Shown here piece after piece: positions 1 through 7,849 of a DNA stretch of 64,000 nucleotides. The notes beneath the pieces were generated by a model. The model had not been told where the DNA came from and made no database searches. It saw only the letters and a program-made list of their open reading frames with translations. The DNA lies in the NCBI RefSeq assembly GCF_018613695.1, contig NZ_JAGGPR010000005.1:62001-126000 (forward strand), read 5' to 3'. Within the stretch, counting starts at the first letter, position 1, and each line of letters starts with the position of its first letter. The stretch is from Arthrobacter sp. ISL-95 (GTDB taxonomy: Bacteria > Actinomycetota > Actinomycetes > Actinomycetales > Micrococcaceae). The position numbers were made by a program, and so were the translations under genes.

Positions 1-524
1 CCCTGTCCGTAGTCCACGCTCAGGCTCGGAGTGTTGGTGGCAACGGTGGTGCGGTTGATCAGCACCAGCGGGTGCAGGGTGGGGGCTAGCTCTTCCAACT
101 CGGCGTCGCTCATGCGGGGAGCGCAGAGCACCACACCATCGCAGCGCCGCCTGGCCTCCCCCGCGAGGATGGCTTCCTCGCTGGTAACTTCCGAGGAATC
201 AGCGATGAGGACGCGGTACCCGTCCTGGGCCGCAGCGATGCTGAGTCCGCGGAGGATGGCCTGGAAGGTGGGGTTGGCGAGGTCCGGAACCACGATCCCG
301 ATGGTGTCTGTCTTGCCGAGTGCGAGGCTGCGCCCCACCGGATTGGGCTGGTACTTCAACTCGACAGCGGCGGCTCGAACCCGTGCCGCAATGCCGGGGT
401 CCACAGCGGCATTGCCGTTCATGACGCGTGACACGGTGGCGTGCGAGACGCCCGCCTTCTCTGCGACATCGGCAATGCCAACGCGCCTGTTGGTGTTCCT
501 GCGTGCCATGTGGCCCCTTCCCAT
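1..524 (-). CDS. LacI-family transcriptional regulator (3' end outside window)
   Basis: Reading the minus strand from 524 gives a LacI/GalR repressor N-terminus. A helix-turn-helix with the family motif ADVAEKAGVSHATVSRVMNG lies at about residues 13-32. It is followed by the hinge (KYQPNPVGRSLA) and the start of a periplasmic-binding-protein-like effector domain (TDTIGIVVPDLANPTF). The reading frame runs off the left edge, so the C-terminal part of the sugar-binding domain is missing. ATG 524 is preceded by GGGAGG six bases upstream; ATG 510 is an in-frame alternative with AAGGGG upstream. The gene is divergent from the catabolic operon at 691, with a perfect-looking LacI-type palindrome between them, so it is the obvious candidate repressor of that operon and probably of the other matching sites in the locus. 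The ligand cannot be read from the sequence; a sugar acid or oligosaccharide is likely by context. Confidence 0.93.
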   Translation of the reverse strand, partial: MGRGHMARRNTNRRVGIADVAEKAGVSHATVSRVMNGNAAVDPGIAARVRAAAVELKYQPNPVGRSLALGKTDTIGIVVPDLANPTFQAILRGLSIAAAQDGYRVLIADSSEVTSEEAILAGEARRRCDGVVLCAPRMSDAELEELAPTLHPLVLINRTTVATNTPSLSVDYGQ

Positions 525-561
525 TGCTCGCCTCCCGCATGCTCCGTCGTTGGAGCAGTGG

Positions 562-621
562 TTGACGTGACCACCAGAGTCTTGATACAAAGCTTATAAC
601 GCTCTGAGAAAACGCTTTCTC
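562..621 (+). promoter_or_regulatory. Promoter and LacI-type operator of the catabolic operon
   Basis: A 16-bp near-palindrome GAGAAAACGCTTTCTC (606-621) with a central CG matches the LacI/CcpA operator class. It lies just downstream of a candidate promoter TTGACG (562-567), 17-bp spacer, ATACAA (585-590). An operator at about +9 would block transcription of the 691-6644 operon. The same motif recurs at five other positions in the first 25 kb. Confidence 0.75.
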
Positions 622-690
622 ATAATTCTTCCCATACGAAGCCGGGCCGTCAAGCGGTTCACTCCTGCCTTTCTGAAAGGGGCATCCCCC

Positions 691-2103
691 ATGGTCAACG
701 TCGACTCAGCCGAGACCCAGACCGAATCTGCCGAAACGACCATCCAGCCCCAAGACCCCCAGCGGACCCGTATAGCACTGATCGGAACCGGTGGCCGCTC
801 GGAAATGTACATCCGGGCCATTTACGGGCAGCACGCGGACGTTGCTGAACTCATTGCGCTCTCCGACGTCAATCAGGGCCGTGTGGACTTCTACCAGGAC
901 CTGATCAAGGAACTCGGCGGAACAGGGCCGGTGGCTTCTTTCGCACCTGGCGAGCTGGCCGGCTTCATCCAGTCCAACGGTATCGAGCGCCTCATCGTCA
1001 CGACGCCCGACTACACCCACGCGGACTACATCGTTGAAGCGCTGGAGGCGGGTGCCGACGTCGTGGTTGAAAAGCCACTGACCATTGATGTGGAGGGCTG
1101 CCGCCGCATCACCGAAGCCGTGGCGAAGACCGGCAAAAATGTGGTGGTGACGTTCAACTACCGCTACTCGCCGCGTAACACTGCGCTCAAGGAAATCATC
1201 CAGAACGGCGTGATCGGCAAGGTAACGTCAGTGGACTTCAGCTGGGTACTGGATACTGTGCACGGCGCTGACTACTTCCGCCGTTGGCACCGTGAAAAGA
1301 AGAACTCCGGTGGCCTGCTCATCCACAAGGCTTCCCACCACTTCGACCTCGTCAACTGGTGGATCAACGATGTCCCGGAGCGTGTTTTCGCGTCCGGTGG
1401 ATTGCGCTTCTATGGCGACAAGAACGCTGCCGAGCGAGGCCTGGGAGCCCGTCCGGAACGCGGCACCGTGGACGGCCTTGAGCACGATCCGTTCCGTCTG
1501 GACATGCGCGAGGACGAGCGCCTGAAGGCTCTGTACTTGGATAACGAGAAGTTCGATGGCTACATCCGGGACCAGGACGTCTTCACCGAGGGCATCACCA
1601 TTGAAGACAACCTCGCGCTTGTAGTGGACTACCAGGGCGGCTCCACCCTGAGCTACTCCCTGAACGCCCACAGCCCGTGGGAAGGCTACCGCGTCACCGT
1701 CAACGGCACCGAGGGCCGGGCCGAGCTTGAAGTAGTGGAACGTGCCGCCGTCGAAACAAGCACCGATAAGAAGACCGTGGTGGACCCGAGCGCTACTCCC
1801 ATCGAGGAAGAGGACGCCGTACGCCGCAACGGCGAGCGCCTGGTGGTTCAGCGCCACTGGGAAGCCGCCTACGAAGTTCCGATCGTCAACGGTGAAGGCG
1901 GCCATGGCGGCGGCGACAACCTGCTCCTTTCGGACCTTTTCAACGGCCCGGGTGTTGATCCGCTGGGCCGTCCGTCCGGCTATATCGACGGCCTTCGTTC
2001 GGTCTCGGTGGGCATCGCGGGAAACAAGTCCTTGGATACCGATCTTCCCGTCCGCATCAGTGAGCTTGGCCTCGGCGTCGATCTCAGCCGCGGCCAGGCG
2101 TGA
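691..2103 (+). CDS. Gfo/Idh/MocA-family NAD(P)-dependent oxidoreductase
   Basis: 470 residues; first gene of the operon 691-6644. The N-terminal Rossmann fold carries a nucleotide-binding stretch (IALIGTGGRSEMY, about residues 27-39). The family EKP motif follows (DVVVEKPLTID), where the lysine is normally catalytic, and then a downstream HKASHHFDLVNWW segment typical of the C-terminal alpha/beta substrate domain. It is longer than the common 330-390 residues because of insertions after residue 240 and an acidic N-terminal extension. The start ATG 691 has GAAAGGGG upstream. Members of this superfamily oxidise or epimerise sugars, inositols and their acids. The exact substrate is unknown; context suggests a sugar or uronoside feeding the aldarate pathway encoded behind it. 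Expression is probably repressed by the LacI protein through the operator at 606-621. Confidence 0.9.
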   Translation: MVNVDSAETQTESAETTIQPQDPQRTRIALIGTGGRSEMYIRAIYGQHADVAELIALSDVNQGRVDFYQDLIKELGGTGPVASFAPGELAGFIQSNGIERLIVTTPDYTHADYIVEALEAGADVVVEKPLTIDVEGCRRITEAVAKTGKNVVVTFNYRYSPRNTALKEIIQNGVIGKVTSVDFSWVLDTVHGADYFRRWHREKKNSGGLLIHKASHHFDLVNWWINDVPERVFASGGLRFYGDKNAAERGLGARPERGTVDGLEHDPFRLDMREDERLKALYLDNEKFDGYIRDQDVFTEGITIEDNLALVVDYQGGSTLSYSLNAHSPWEGYRVTVNGTEGRAELEVVERAAVETSTDKKTVVDPSATPIEEEDAVRRNGERLVVQRHWEAAYEVPIVNGEGGHGGGDNLLLSDLFNGPGVDPLGRPSGYIDGLRSVSVGIAGNKSLDTDLPVRISELGLGVDLSRGQA

Positions 2104-2133
2104 CCGTCCCACTACCCGAGCAAGGAAAAGACC

Positions 2134-3132
2134 ATGAGCAGGATTTTTGTCACCGGCGGTACCGGTCGGCTCGGCCGCAGCGTAGTGGCCGGCCTCGCCG
2201 AGGGGGGGCACAAAGTGATCTCTGTTGACCGTGATGCCATTCCGGCGGAACAGCTGCCGGCGGGGGCGGAGCAGCACACCGCTGATCTTCTGGCGCCGCG
2301 GGAAGCGGAGCGGCTCATCCGGGAAACAGCGCCCGACGCCGTCATCCACCTCGCTGCTATTGCCGTACCTTTCAGCGCACCCGAGGATGTCATTTTCAGC
2401 ACGAACACCCGGCTCGCCTATGCGGTGGTCAGCGCGGCCACCGACGCCGGTGTTCCGAAGATCGTGACGGCGTCCAGCCCCACCGCCCTGGGCTATGGCT
2501 CACCGGCCGGGTGGCTGCCGCCGTCGTTCCCTCTGGACGAGCAGACGCCGCCCAAGCCGTGGAACGCGTACGCGTTGTCCAAGCTGATTGCAGAGCAGAC
2601 CGTGCAGATGTTCGCTTCCGCGCAGGGCACCAAAGTCCGGTACGCGGCGTTCCGTCCGTGCTACGTGATCTCCCCGGAGGAGTGGGAAGGTGCGCTGACG
2701 CAGCAGGGGCATACGGTCCGTGAGCGGCTGCAGGATCCGGCTCTCTCCGCGCCCGCTCTGTTCAACTACGTGGACGCGCGGGATGTTGCTGACTTCCTGG
2801 ATGTGTTGCTGGAGAAGATGGATTCCATCCCCAACGGCGAGGTGTTCTTCGTCGGCGCGAAGGATGCTTTGGCTACTGCACCGCTGGCTGAACTGTTCCC
2901 GCGGTTCCTGCCCGCCAGCGCACCCCTCACCAAACACCTCACCGGCACCAGCCCGGCATTTTCCATCGACAAGGCCTGTGAGCTCCTCGGCTGGGAGCCG
3001 AAGCGCACCTGGCGCACTGAACTTACGCCGCCATTCGAGGGCGAAGACACAGCATCAAGCGAACAAGCAGCACTCAATGAAGAGATCCACGTCGGCCTGG
3101 TCCCGGCGGGAGCAACCAAGGAGACACCATGA
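2134..3132 (+). CDS. Extended SDR (NAD-dependent epimerase/dehydratase family), possible uronate dehydrogenase
   Basis: 332 residues. A classic N-terminal NAD-binding GGTGRLGRS motif (residues 8-16) and the catalytic YALSK (YxxxK) at about residues 149-153, with an upstream ASSPTALG serine region, define an extended short-chain dehydrogenase. The SD AAGGAA precedes ATG 2134, and the 3' end overlaps the next gene by four bases, so it is translationally coupled. The following genes encode a KDG-type dehydratase, an acid-sugar dehydratase and an alpha-ketoglutaric semialdehyde dehydrogenase. The missing first step of that route would be oxidation of a uronate to its aldarolactone, so a uronate dehydrogenase role is the best guess. 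It is longer than characterised uronate dehydrogenases (about 265 residues). An epimerase role cannot be excluded. Confidence 0.87.
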   Translation: MSRIFVTGGTGRLGRSVVAGLAEGGHKVISVDRDAIPAEQLPAGAEQHTADLLAPREAERLIRETAPDAVIHLAAIAVPFSAPEDVIFSTNTRLAYAVVSAATDAGVPKIVTASSPTALGYGSPAGWLPPSFPLDEQTPPKPWNAYALSKLIAEQTVQMFASAQGTKVRYAAFRPCYVISPEEWEGALTQQGHTVRERLQDPALSAPALFNYVDARDVADFLDVLLEKMDSIPNGEVFFVGAKDALATAPLAELFPRFLPASAPLTKHLTGTSPAFSIDKACELLGWEPKRTWRTELTPPFEGEDTASSEQAALNEEIHVGLVPAGATKETP

Positions 3133-4034
3133 ACTTCGACGGCGTACTGTTTTTCCCCGTCACCCCCTTCGCCGAAGACGGCACCGTAGATGTGACGTTG
3201 CTGAAGGAGCACATCACTTCCCGGCTTCCGTTCGGCCCGGGCGGTGTGTTCCCCGCATGCGGCACCGGCGAATTCCATGCGCTCTCACTGGATGAGGTCC
3301 GAACCGTGGTGACTGCCGCCGTCGAGGCTGTTGCGGGAGCCGTGCCTGTGGTCTCCGGTGCCGGCGGACCTTTGGGCCATGCGATCGCGGCGGCGAAGGC
3401 GGCTGAGGAAGCCGGCGCGGATGCCCTTCTGGTGCTCCCGCCGTATCTGGTGACCGGTCCCACCGACGGTGTGGTGGCTTACGTCGAGGCAATTGCCGCC
3501 GCGAGCAGCCTGCCGGTCATCGTGTATCACCGCGGCACCGCAAAGTTCACCGCCGAGGCGATTACCCGCCTCACCGCAAACCCGAAGGTTGTTGGCTTCA
3601 AGGACGGAATCGGCGACGTCGGTCTGGCCCAGGAGATCGTCTCCGCGATCAACGCCAGCGGTCGCACCGACTTCGCGCTCTTCAATGGCCTGCTGACGGC
3701 CGAACTGACCCAGGGCGCGTACCGTGGGCTCGGCATTCCCCTGTATTCCTCTGCTGCGTTCGCCATGGCCCCGGAGATCGCCAAGGCGTACTACGACGCG
3801 TACGTCTCAGGTGATGAACAGCGCCGTCACGCCCTGCTTGAAGGGTTCTACGCTCCGCTGGTCCGGCTCCGCGACCAGACGCCGGGCTTCGGTGTCTCCC
3901 TCATCAAGGCCGGGCTGCGCCTCGCTGGCTTGCCCGTTGGCCCGGTTCGTCCGCCCCTGGTGGACCCGTCCGAGGAACAACTGCTGGAGCTCAAGTCCAT
4001 CCTGGCCAAGGGCCACGAGTTGGCCGGAAGCTGA
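3129..4034 (+). CDS. kdgD: 5-dehydro-4-deoxyglucarate dehydratase-like (DapA/NAL superfamily)
   Basis: 301-residue TIM-barrel lyase of the dihydrodipicolinate synthase/N-acetylneuraminate lyase superfamily. The segment GFKDGIGD (about residues 156-163) holds the Schiff-base lysine in the form characteristic of 5-keto-4-deoxyglucarate dehydratases, and VYHRG (about 137-141) supplies the conserved tyrosine. The glycine-rich ACGTGEF near residue 43 binds the keto-acid. The family dehydrates and decarboxylates 5-dehydro-4-deoxy-D-glucarate to 2,5-dioxopentanoate. The ATG overlaps the end of the upstream SDR gene and has AAGGAG before it; the stop overlaps the next start (TGATG). The position between an aldarate-dehydratase-like gene and a KGSA dehydrogenase gene strongly supports this specificity. 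Confidence 0.88.
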   Translation: MNFDGVLFFPVTPFAEDGTVDVTLLKEHITSRLPFGPGGVFPACGTGEFHALSLDEVRTVVTAAVEAVAGAVPVVSGAGGPLGHAIAAAKAAEEAGADALLVLPPYLVTGPTDGVVAYVEAIAAASSLPVIVYHRGTAKFTAEAITRLTANPKVVGFKDGIGDVGLAQEIVSAINASGRTDFALFNGLLTAELTQGAYRGLGIPLYSSAAFAMAPEIAKAYYDAYVSGDEQRRHALLEGFYAPLVRLRDQTPGFGVSLIKAGLRLAGLPVGPVRPPLVDPSEEQLLELKSILAKGHELAGS

Positions 4035-5212
4035 TGCCGGCCCGCATTACGGGCCTCACCACCCGGCTGATCACGGTGCCGCTGCTGCGCAGCTGGGGTG
4101 CTGAGGCGCCAGAGAACCACGTCATTGTCACCGAACTAACCACCGACGACGGCGGCACGGGCCACGGTTTCTCGTGGACACCCACCATTGGTCCCCAAGC
4201 AGTGAAGGCTCTCCTGGAGCATGACATCGCGCCGTTCATCCTGGGTTTGGAAGCCAATCCGGACATCGTGTGGGATCAGCTCTGGAAGCGGCTGCACGAG
4301 GCTGGCGGGGGAGGCCTCACCACCATTGCCATGGCGGGGGTGGACCTGGCCCTGTGGGACCTGAAGGCGAGGCAGGCGGGCACGTCCGTCACAGGACTTC
4401 TTGGCCAGCGCCACGAGTCCGTGGAGGTCTATGGTTCCGGCGTAAACCTGCATTACAGCCTGGATCAGCTCGTGGAGCAGGCCCGGCGGTGGGTTGCGGC
4501 CGGGCATAATGCCGTGAAGATCAAGGTGGGCAAACCGGAGCTCCGGGAAGATGCCGAACGCGTTGCCGCTGTCCGGCAAGTCATTGGCCCTGATCGCTTG
4601 CTCATGATTGACGCCAACCAGCGCTGGGACCTCGCCCATACCTTCCGTGCCCTTGATGTTTTGGGGGAGTACGGACTGGAATGGTTGGAAGAACCCCTCC
4701 GCGCCGATGACCTCCGGGCCTACCGGCGCCTACGCAAGCACTCGCCTGTGCCCATCGCCCTTGGGGAGAACGTCCACACCATCTACCGGTTCCGCGACTT
4801 CATCGAAGCCGAAGCCGTGGACATCATCCAGCCCAACATTGTCCGTGTGGGTGGCATTACCCCGTTCCGCAGGATCGTGGAGTTGGCCCGCGCCAACAGC
4901 ATCAGGGTGGCACCGCACCTCCTCCCTGAACTCTCCGGGCAGCTGGCTCTCACCCTTGCCGAGGCCGTGAGCGTGGAGGACGTGGAAGATGCTTCCTTCG
5001 AGCAACTAGGCATCCTGGCCGGACCCTCCCCGGTGAAGATCAGCATCAGTACTGGCAGAAGCCGGCTGAGCAGCACAGACCGCCCGGGTCTGGGCTTCGA
5101 ATTCAGCGGAAATCCGGCACAACTGCCCACCCGGACCGCATCTGAGGGCGCCGCCCCTGAAAGCGCCGTTCCCGAGAGTAAAGGAAACCGCATTGAGTAC
5201 AGCAACTCTTGA
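4034..5212 (+). CDS. Enolase-superfamily (mandelate racemase/muconate lactonizing) acid-sugar dehydratase
   Basis: 392 residues. An N-terminal capping domain is followed by a TIM barrel. The barrel carries a KxK motif (VKIKV, about residues 161-165), metal ligands in MIDANQRW (about 193-200), EWLEEPL and GEN (about 244-246), and a C-terminal APHLLPELSG with the catalytic-type histidine. This residue set is that of the mandelate racemase subgroup containing galactarate/talarate, glucarate and other acid-sugar dehydratases. In this operon it would convert an aldarate to 5-dehydro-4-deoxyglucarate for the preceding kdgD-like product. The start overlaps the kdgD stop by one base, and the end overlaps the next gene by 20 bases. 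The C-terminal 40 residues are a low-complexity Ala/Pro/Ser tail. Sugar-acid specificity is inferred from the neighbours only. Confidence 0.87.
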   Translation: MPARITGLTTRLITVPLLRSWGAEAPENHVIVTELTTDDGGTGHGFSWTPTIGPQAVKALLEHDIAPFILGLEANPDIVWDQLWKRLHEAGGGGLTTIAMAGVDLALWDLKARQAGTSVTGLLGQRHESVEVYGSGVNLHYSLDQLVEQARRWVAAGHNAVKIKVGKPELREDAERVAAVRQVIGPDRLLMIDANQRWDLAHTFRALDVLGEYGLEWLEEPLRADDLRAYRRLRKHSPVPIALGENVHTIYRFRDFIEAEAVDIIQPNIVRVGGITPFRRIVELARANSIRVAPHLLPELSGQLALTLAEAVSVEDVEDASFEQLGILAGPSPVKISISTGRSRLSSTDRPGLGFEFSGNPAQLPTRTASEGAAPESAVPESKGNRIEYSNS

Positions 5213-6644
5213 CCTGACAGCCATCACCGCAGCAGCCACGGAAGCAGCCAAGGCGACCTCAGTAGCGTCTGACGCCGAGCGCGCGGCCTGGCTGAACGCC
5301 GTCGCCGATGCCTTGGACGCCAACGTCACTGAACTGGTGGCGATCGCCGATTCCGAGACGAGCCTGGGCACTGTCCGGCTCACGGGTGAGGTGGCACGGA
5401 CCAGTGGCCAGCTGCGGCTTTTCGCCAACGTGATCACCGAGGGCTCGTACCTGGAGGCCGTCATTGACCACGCTGACCCGACGACCACCCCGCCCAAGCC
5501 CGACCTGCGCCGCATCCTGCGTCCTATTGGCCCGGTAGCGGTGTTCTCGGCGTCGAACTTCCCATTCGCTTTCTCCGTAGCCGGTGGCGATACCGCGTCC
5601 GCGTTGGCGGTGGGTTGCCCGGTAGTAGTCAAAGCTCACTCGGGACATATCCGGCTCTCTGAGCGCACCGCCGAGATCGTCACCGAAGCGCTGGCCAAAG
5701 CCGGAGCCCCGGAAGGGATCTTCGCCTTGGTCAGCGGGCGTGAGGCCGGTACCGCACTGGTTCAGAATCCTGCCATCAAGGCCGTCGGCTTCACCGGCTC
5801 CATTCCGGGCGGACGCGCTTTGTTCGATCTCGCGGCCTCCCGCCCCGAACCCATCCCGTTCTACGGAGAGCTCGGCAGCCTGAACCCCGTGGTCATCACG
5901 GCGGATGCCTTGGCCGAGCGTGGCCAGCAGCTCGCCGCGGGACTGGCAGGCTCCTTCACTATGGGTGCCGGCCAGTTCTGCACCAAGCCAGGTCTCGTGT
6001 TCATCCCGGCTGGCACGGACTTCGCATCACACCTGGCTGAGGCCAGCAAGGACAAGCCCACCGCTGCCATGCTCACCGAACGCATCGCCGCGGCCTACCC
6101 GGACGGGCTCCGGAACGTGGCAGACCAGCCGGGCGTCGCCGTCGTCAGTGGCACGGTGCAGCAGGACAGCTTGGCTGATGGCGCCGCGCCCGTGGTCTTC
6201 TCCACCAGTGCTGCCAACGTGCTGGAACGCCCCGAGGAATTGTTGGAGGAGTGCTTCGGCCCCACCACCTTGCTCATCGAATACGCTAACCAGAACGAAC
6301 TCTCCGCGGCCCTGGCGAAGGTTCCGGGCAGCCTGACGGGCACGGTGCACGCACAGCCGGGTGAGGACGTTTCCGAGCTCGTGGAGCAGCTCAGCGGCCT
6401 TGCAGGCAGGGTGCTCTTCGACGGCTGGCCCACAGGAGTTGCCGTGAACTGGGCCCAGCAGCACGGTGGCCCGTACCCGGCCACGACGTCCCTGTTCACC
6501 TCCGTGGGTGCCACCGCGGTACGCCGATTCCAGCGCCCGGTGGCTTACCAGGACGCCCCGGAGACTGTGCTGCACCCGGCGCTGCATGACGCCAACCCGC
6601 TGGGCATCCCCCGGCGCGTGGACGGCGTCCTGACACTGGGCTAA
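5193..6644 (+). CDS. Aldehyde dehydrogenase, 2,5-dioxovalerate (alpha-ketoglutaric semialdehyde) type
   Basis: 483-residue aldehyde dehydrogenase. FSASNFPFAFSVAGGDTASA (about residues 124-143) and GCPVVVKAH correspond to the cofactor-binding region of NADP-preferring KGSA dehydrogenases. FTGSIPGGRALF is the glycine-rich loop, and GAGQFCTKPGLVF (about residue 260) contains the catalytic cysteine. The likely reaction is oxidation of 2,5-dioxopentanoate to 2-oxoglutarate, the last step of the aldarate pathway. The start is TTG at 5193 with AAAGGAA upstream. It is the last gene of the operon and is followed by a strong hairpin at 6667-6719. Confidence 0.9.
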   Translation: MSTATLDLTAITAAATEAAKATSVASDAERAAWLNAVADALDANVTELVAIADSETSLGTVRLTGEVARTSGQLRLFANVITEGSYLEAVIDHADPTTTPPKPDLRRILRPIGPVAVFSASNFPFAFSVAGGDTASALAVGCPVVVKAHSGHIRLSERTAEIVTEALAKAGAPEGIFALVSGREAGTALVQNPAIKAVGFTGSIPGGRALFDLAASRPEPIPFYGELGSLNPVVITADALAERGQQLAAGLAGSFTMGAGQFCTKPGLVFIPAGTDFASHLAEASKDKPTAAMLTERIAAAYPDGLRNVADQPGVAVVSGTVQQDSLADGAAPVVFSTSAANVLERPEELLEECFGPTTLLIEYANQNELSAALAKVPGSLTGTVHAQPGEDVSELVEQLSGLAGRVLFDGWPTGVAVNWAQQHGGPYPATTSLFTSVGATAVRRFQRPVAYQDAPETVLHPALHDANPLGIPRRVDGVLTLG

Positions 6645-6666
6645 GCCACCCGCGCGTTGGGTAGCC

Positions 6667-6719
6667 GCGCACGAAAGGGGGCGGGGTCACCATCACGGTG
6701 GCCCCGCCCCTTTCGCGTG
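6667..6719. terminator. Bidirectional terminator between convergent operons
   Basis: Arms CGAAAGGGGGCGGGG (6672-6686) and CCCCGCCCCTTTCG (6702-6715) pair with one bulged G. An inner GGTCACC/GGTGGCC stem extends the helix. It sits between the ends of the 691-6644 and 11246-6740 operons. Confidence 0.8.
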
Positions 6720-6739
6720 GTTTGGATTCGGTGTGGGCG

Positions 6740-7849
6740 CTACGGACGCAGGGTCAGCGGACGACGGCGGCCGTCCACCTGGGTGGTCGGCCAACGGTCG
6801 TCAGTGGTGAGGACCCGCAGGCCGGAATCCGTCAGCAGCACAGTGTCCTCGATCTTCACGCCGGGGCCGGACGGGTTCCACGTGAAGGGCTGGTTGAGCA
6901 CCACCGTATCCGTGACCTCTGCGGTGACCCGGGGATCGCGGCCTGCGTAACCGGCTGGCCCGCCTTGGTGGTGAAGCGTCCACTGGTCCTCGCCGAAGCC
7001 GTGCCGGGCGTAGGCCCGCTTGATTTCGGCGAAGACCTCGTTGAGCTTCGCTCCGGGAATCGTGGCCCGGAAGATGTCGGCCTCAACTGCGGCGATGCGG
7101 GCCTCGGCGTCGAGCTCCTGGGGAGTGCCGGCGTCGAACGCTACCCAACGGGTGACGTTGGCAACCAAGCCGTTCCGCCGAGCACAGACCACAGCCATGG
7201 CGCGGCGTCCGATAGGGGTGTGTGTGGCGAGGGGATGGCGGAAGTCGCTGCGGGAGGTTCCGTTGCAGAGCAGGACGAGTGGCTCGGCGCCTACCGAAAC
7301 AATCCGTGCGGCGAGTTTCGAGACGATCTGGAATTCCGTGGTCTCCGGCGTCGCGGCAGTGAGCACGTCGGTCATGGCGGCGGCTGCGTCGGCGGAAAGT
7401 TGGGCGTAGCGGGCCTTCTCGCCTGGCAGGAGTTGCTGGCGGGCCGCACGCAGTTCCGCGGTGACAGCCGCCTCCACCACCGGGTTGCCGTCGAGGGCCA
7501 GCCCGGCCGTGAAGGCATGCAACTGGCCATTCCATGGAACCGTGTCCAGGCTGACACCGTGCGGGAGCTCCTCAGCTGCGATCCGTTCGGCCTCGTTGTT
7601 GAACGTCACCAGGTGGTCGCCGGAGCGGTCCACCAAGAGGGCCGCGATGGGGTCGCCGGCCAGGCTGATGTGCACCCGGCTGCCGTCCAAGTACCAGGTG
7701 AGGGCCGTGTTGGATGTCAGCAAGAGCGAGTCGCGACCGGCAGCGTCCATGATGTCCAGGACCCGCTGGCGCTTCACTGCGCGGTCGGCGACGTTGCCGG
7801 GCGCAGTGACTGTGGCCGGAGCTGGCGTGAATTGAGTAGGTGTGGTCAT
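6740..7849 (-). CDS. M24 (creatinase/aminopeptidase P) family protein with degenerate metal site
   Basis: 369 residues with the pita-bread layout of M24 proteins: an N-terminal creatinase-like domain (residues 1-150) and a C-terminal domain ending in VKIEDTVLLTDSGLRVLT, the conserved last strand of the family. The usual metal ligands are mostly absent. The first DxG..xxD region reads NGLVANVTRWV, the histidine strand reads LHHQGGPAGYAGRDP, and the glutamate loop reads NQPFTWNPSGPGV. Only the final E of KIEDT is clearly retained. It is therefore likely a metal-independent creatinase-like enzyme or a pseudo-enzyme rather than an active Xaa-Pro aminopeptidase. It is the last gene of a three-gene minus-strand operon and overlaps the upstream gene by four bases. 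Confidence 0.82.
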   Translation of the reverse strand: MTTPTQFTPAPATVTAPGNVADRAVKRQRVLDIMDAAGRDSLLLTSNTALTWYLDGSRVHISLAGDPIAALLVDRSGDHLVTFNNEAERIAAEELPHGVSLDTVPWNGQLHAFTAGLALDGNPVVEAAVTAELRAARQQLLPGEKARYAQLSADAAAAMTDVLTAATPETTEFQIVSKLAARIVSVGAEPLVLLCNGTSRSDFRHPLATHTPIGRRAMAVVCARRNGLVANVTRWVAFDAGTPQELDAEARIAAVEADIFRATIPGAKLNEVFAEIKRAYARHGFGEDQWTLHHQGGPAGYAGRDPRVTAEVTDTVVLNQPFTWNPSGPGVKIEDTVLLTDSGLRVLTTDDRWPTTQVDGRRRPLTLRP

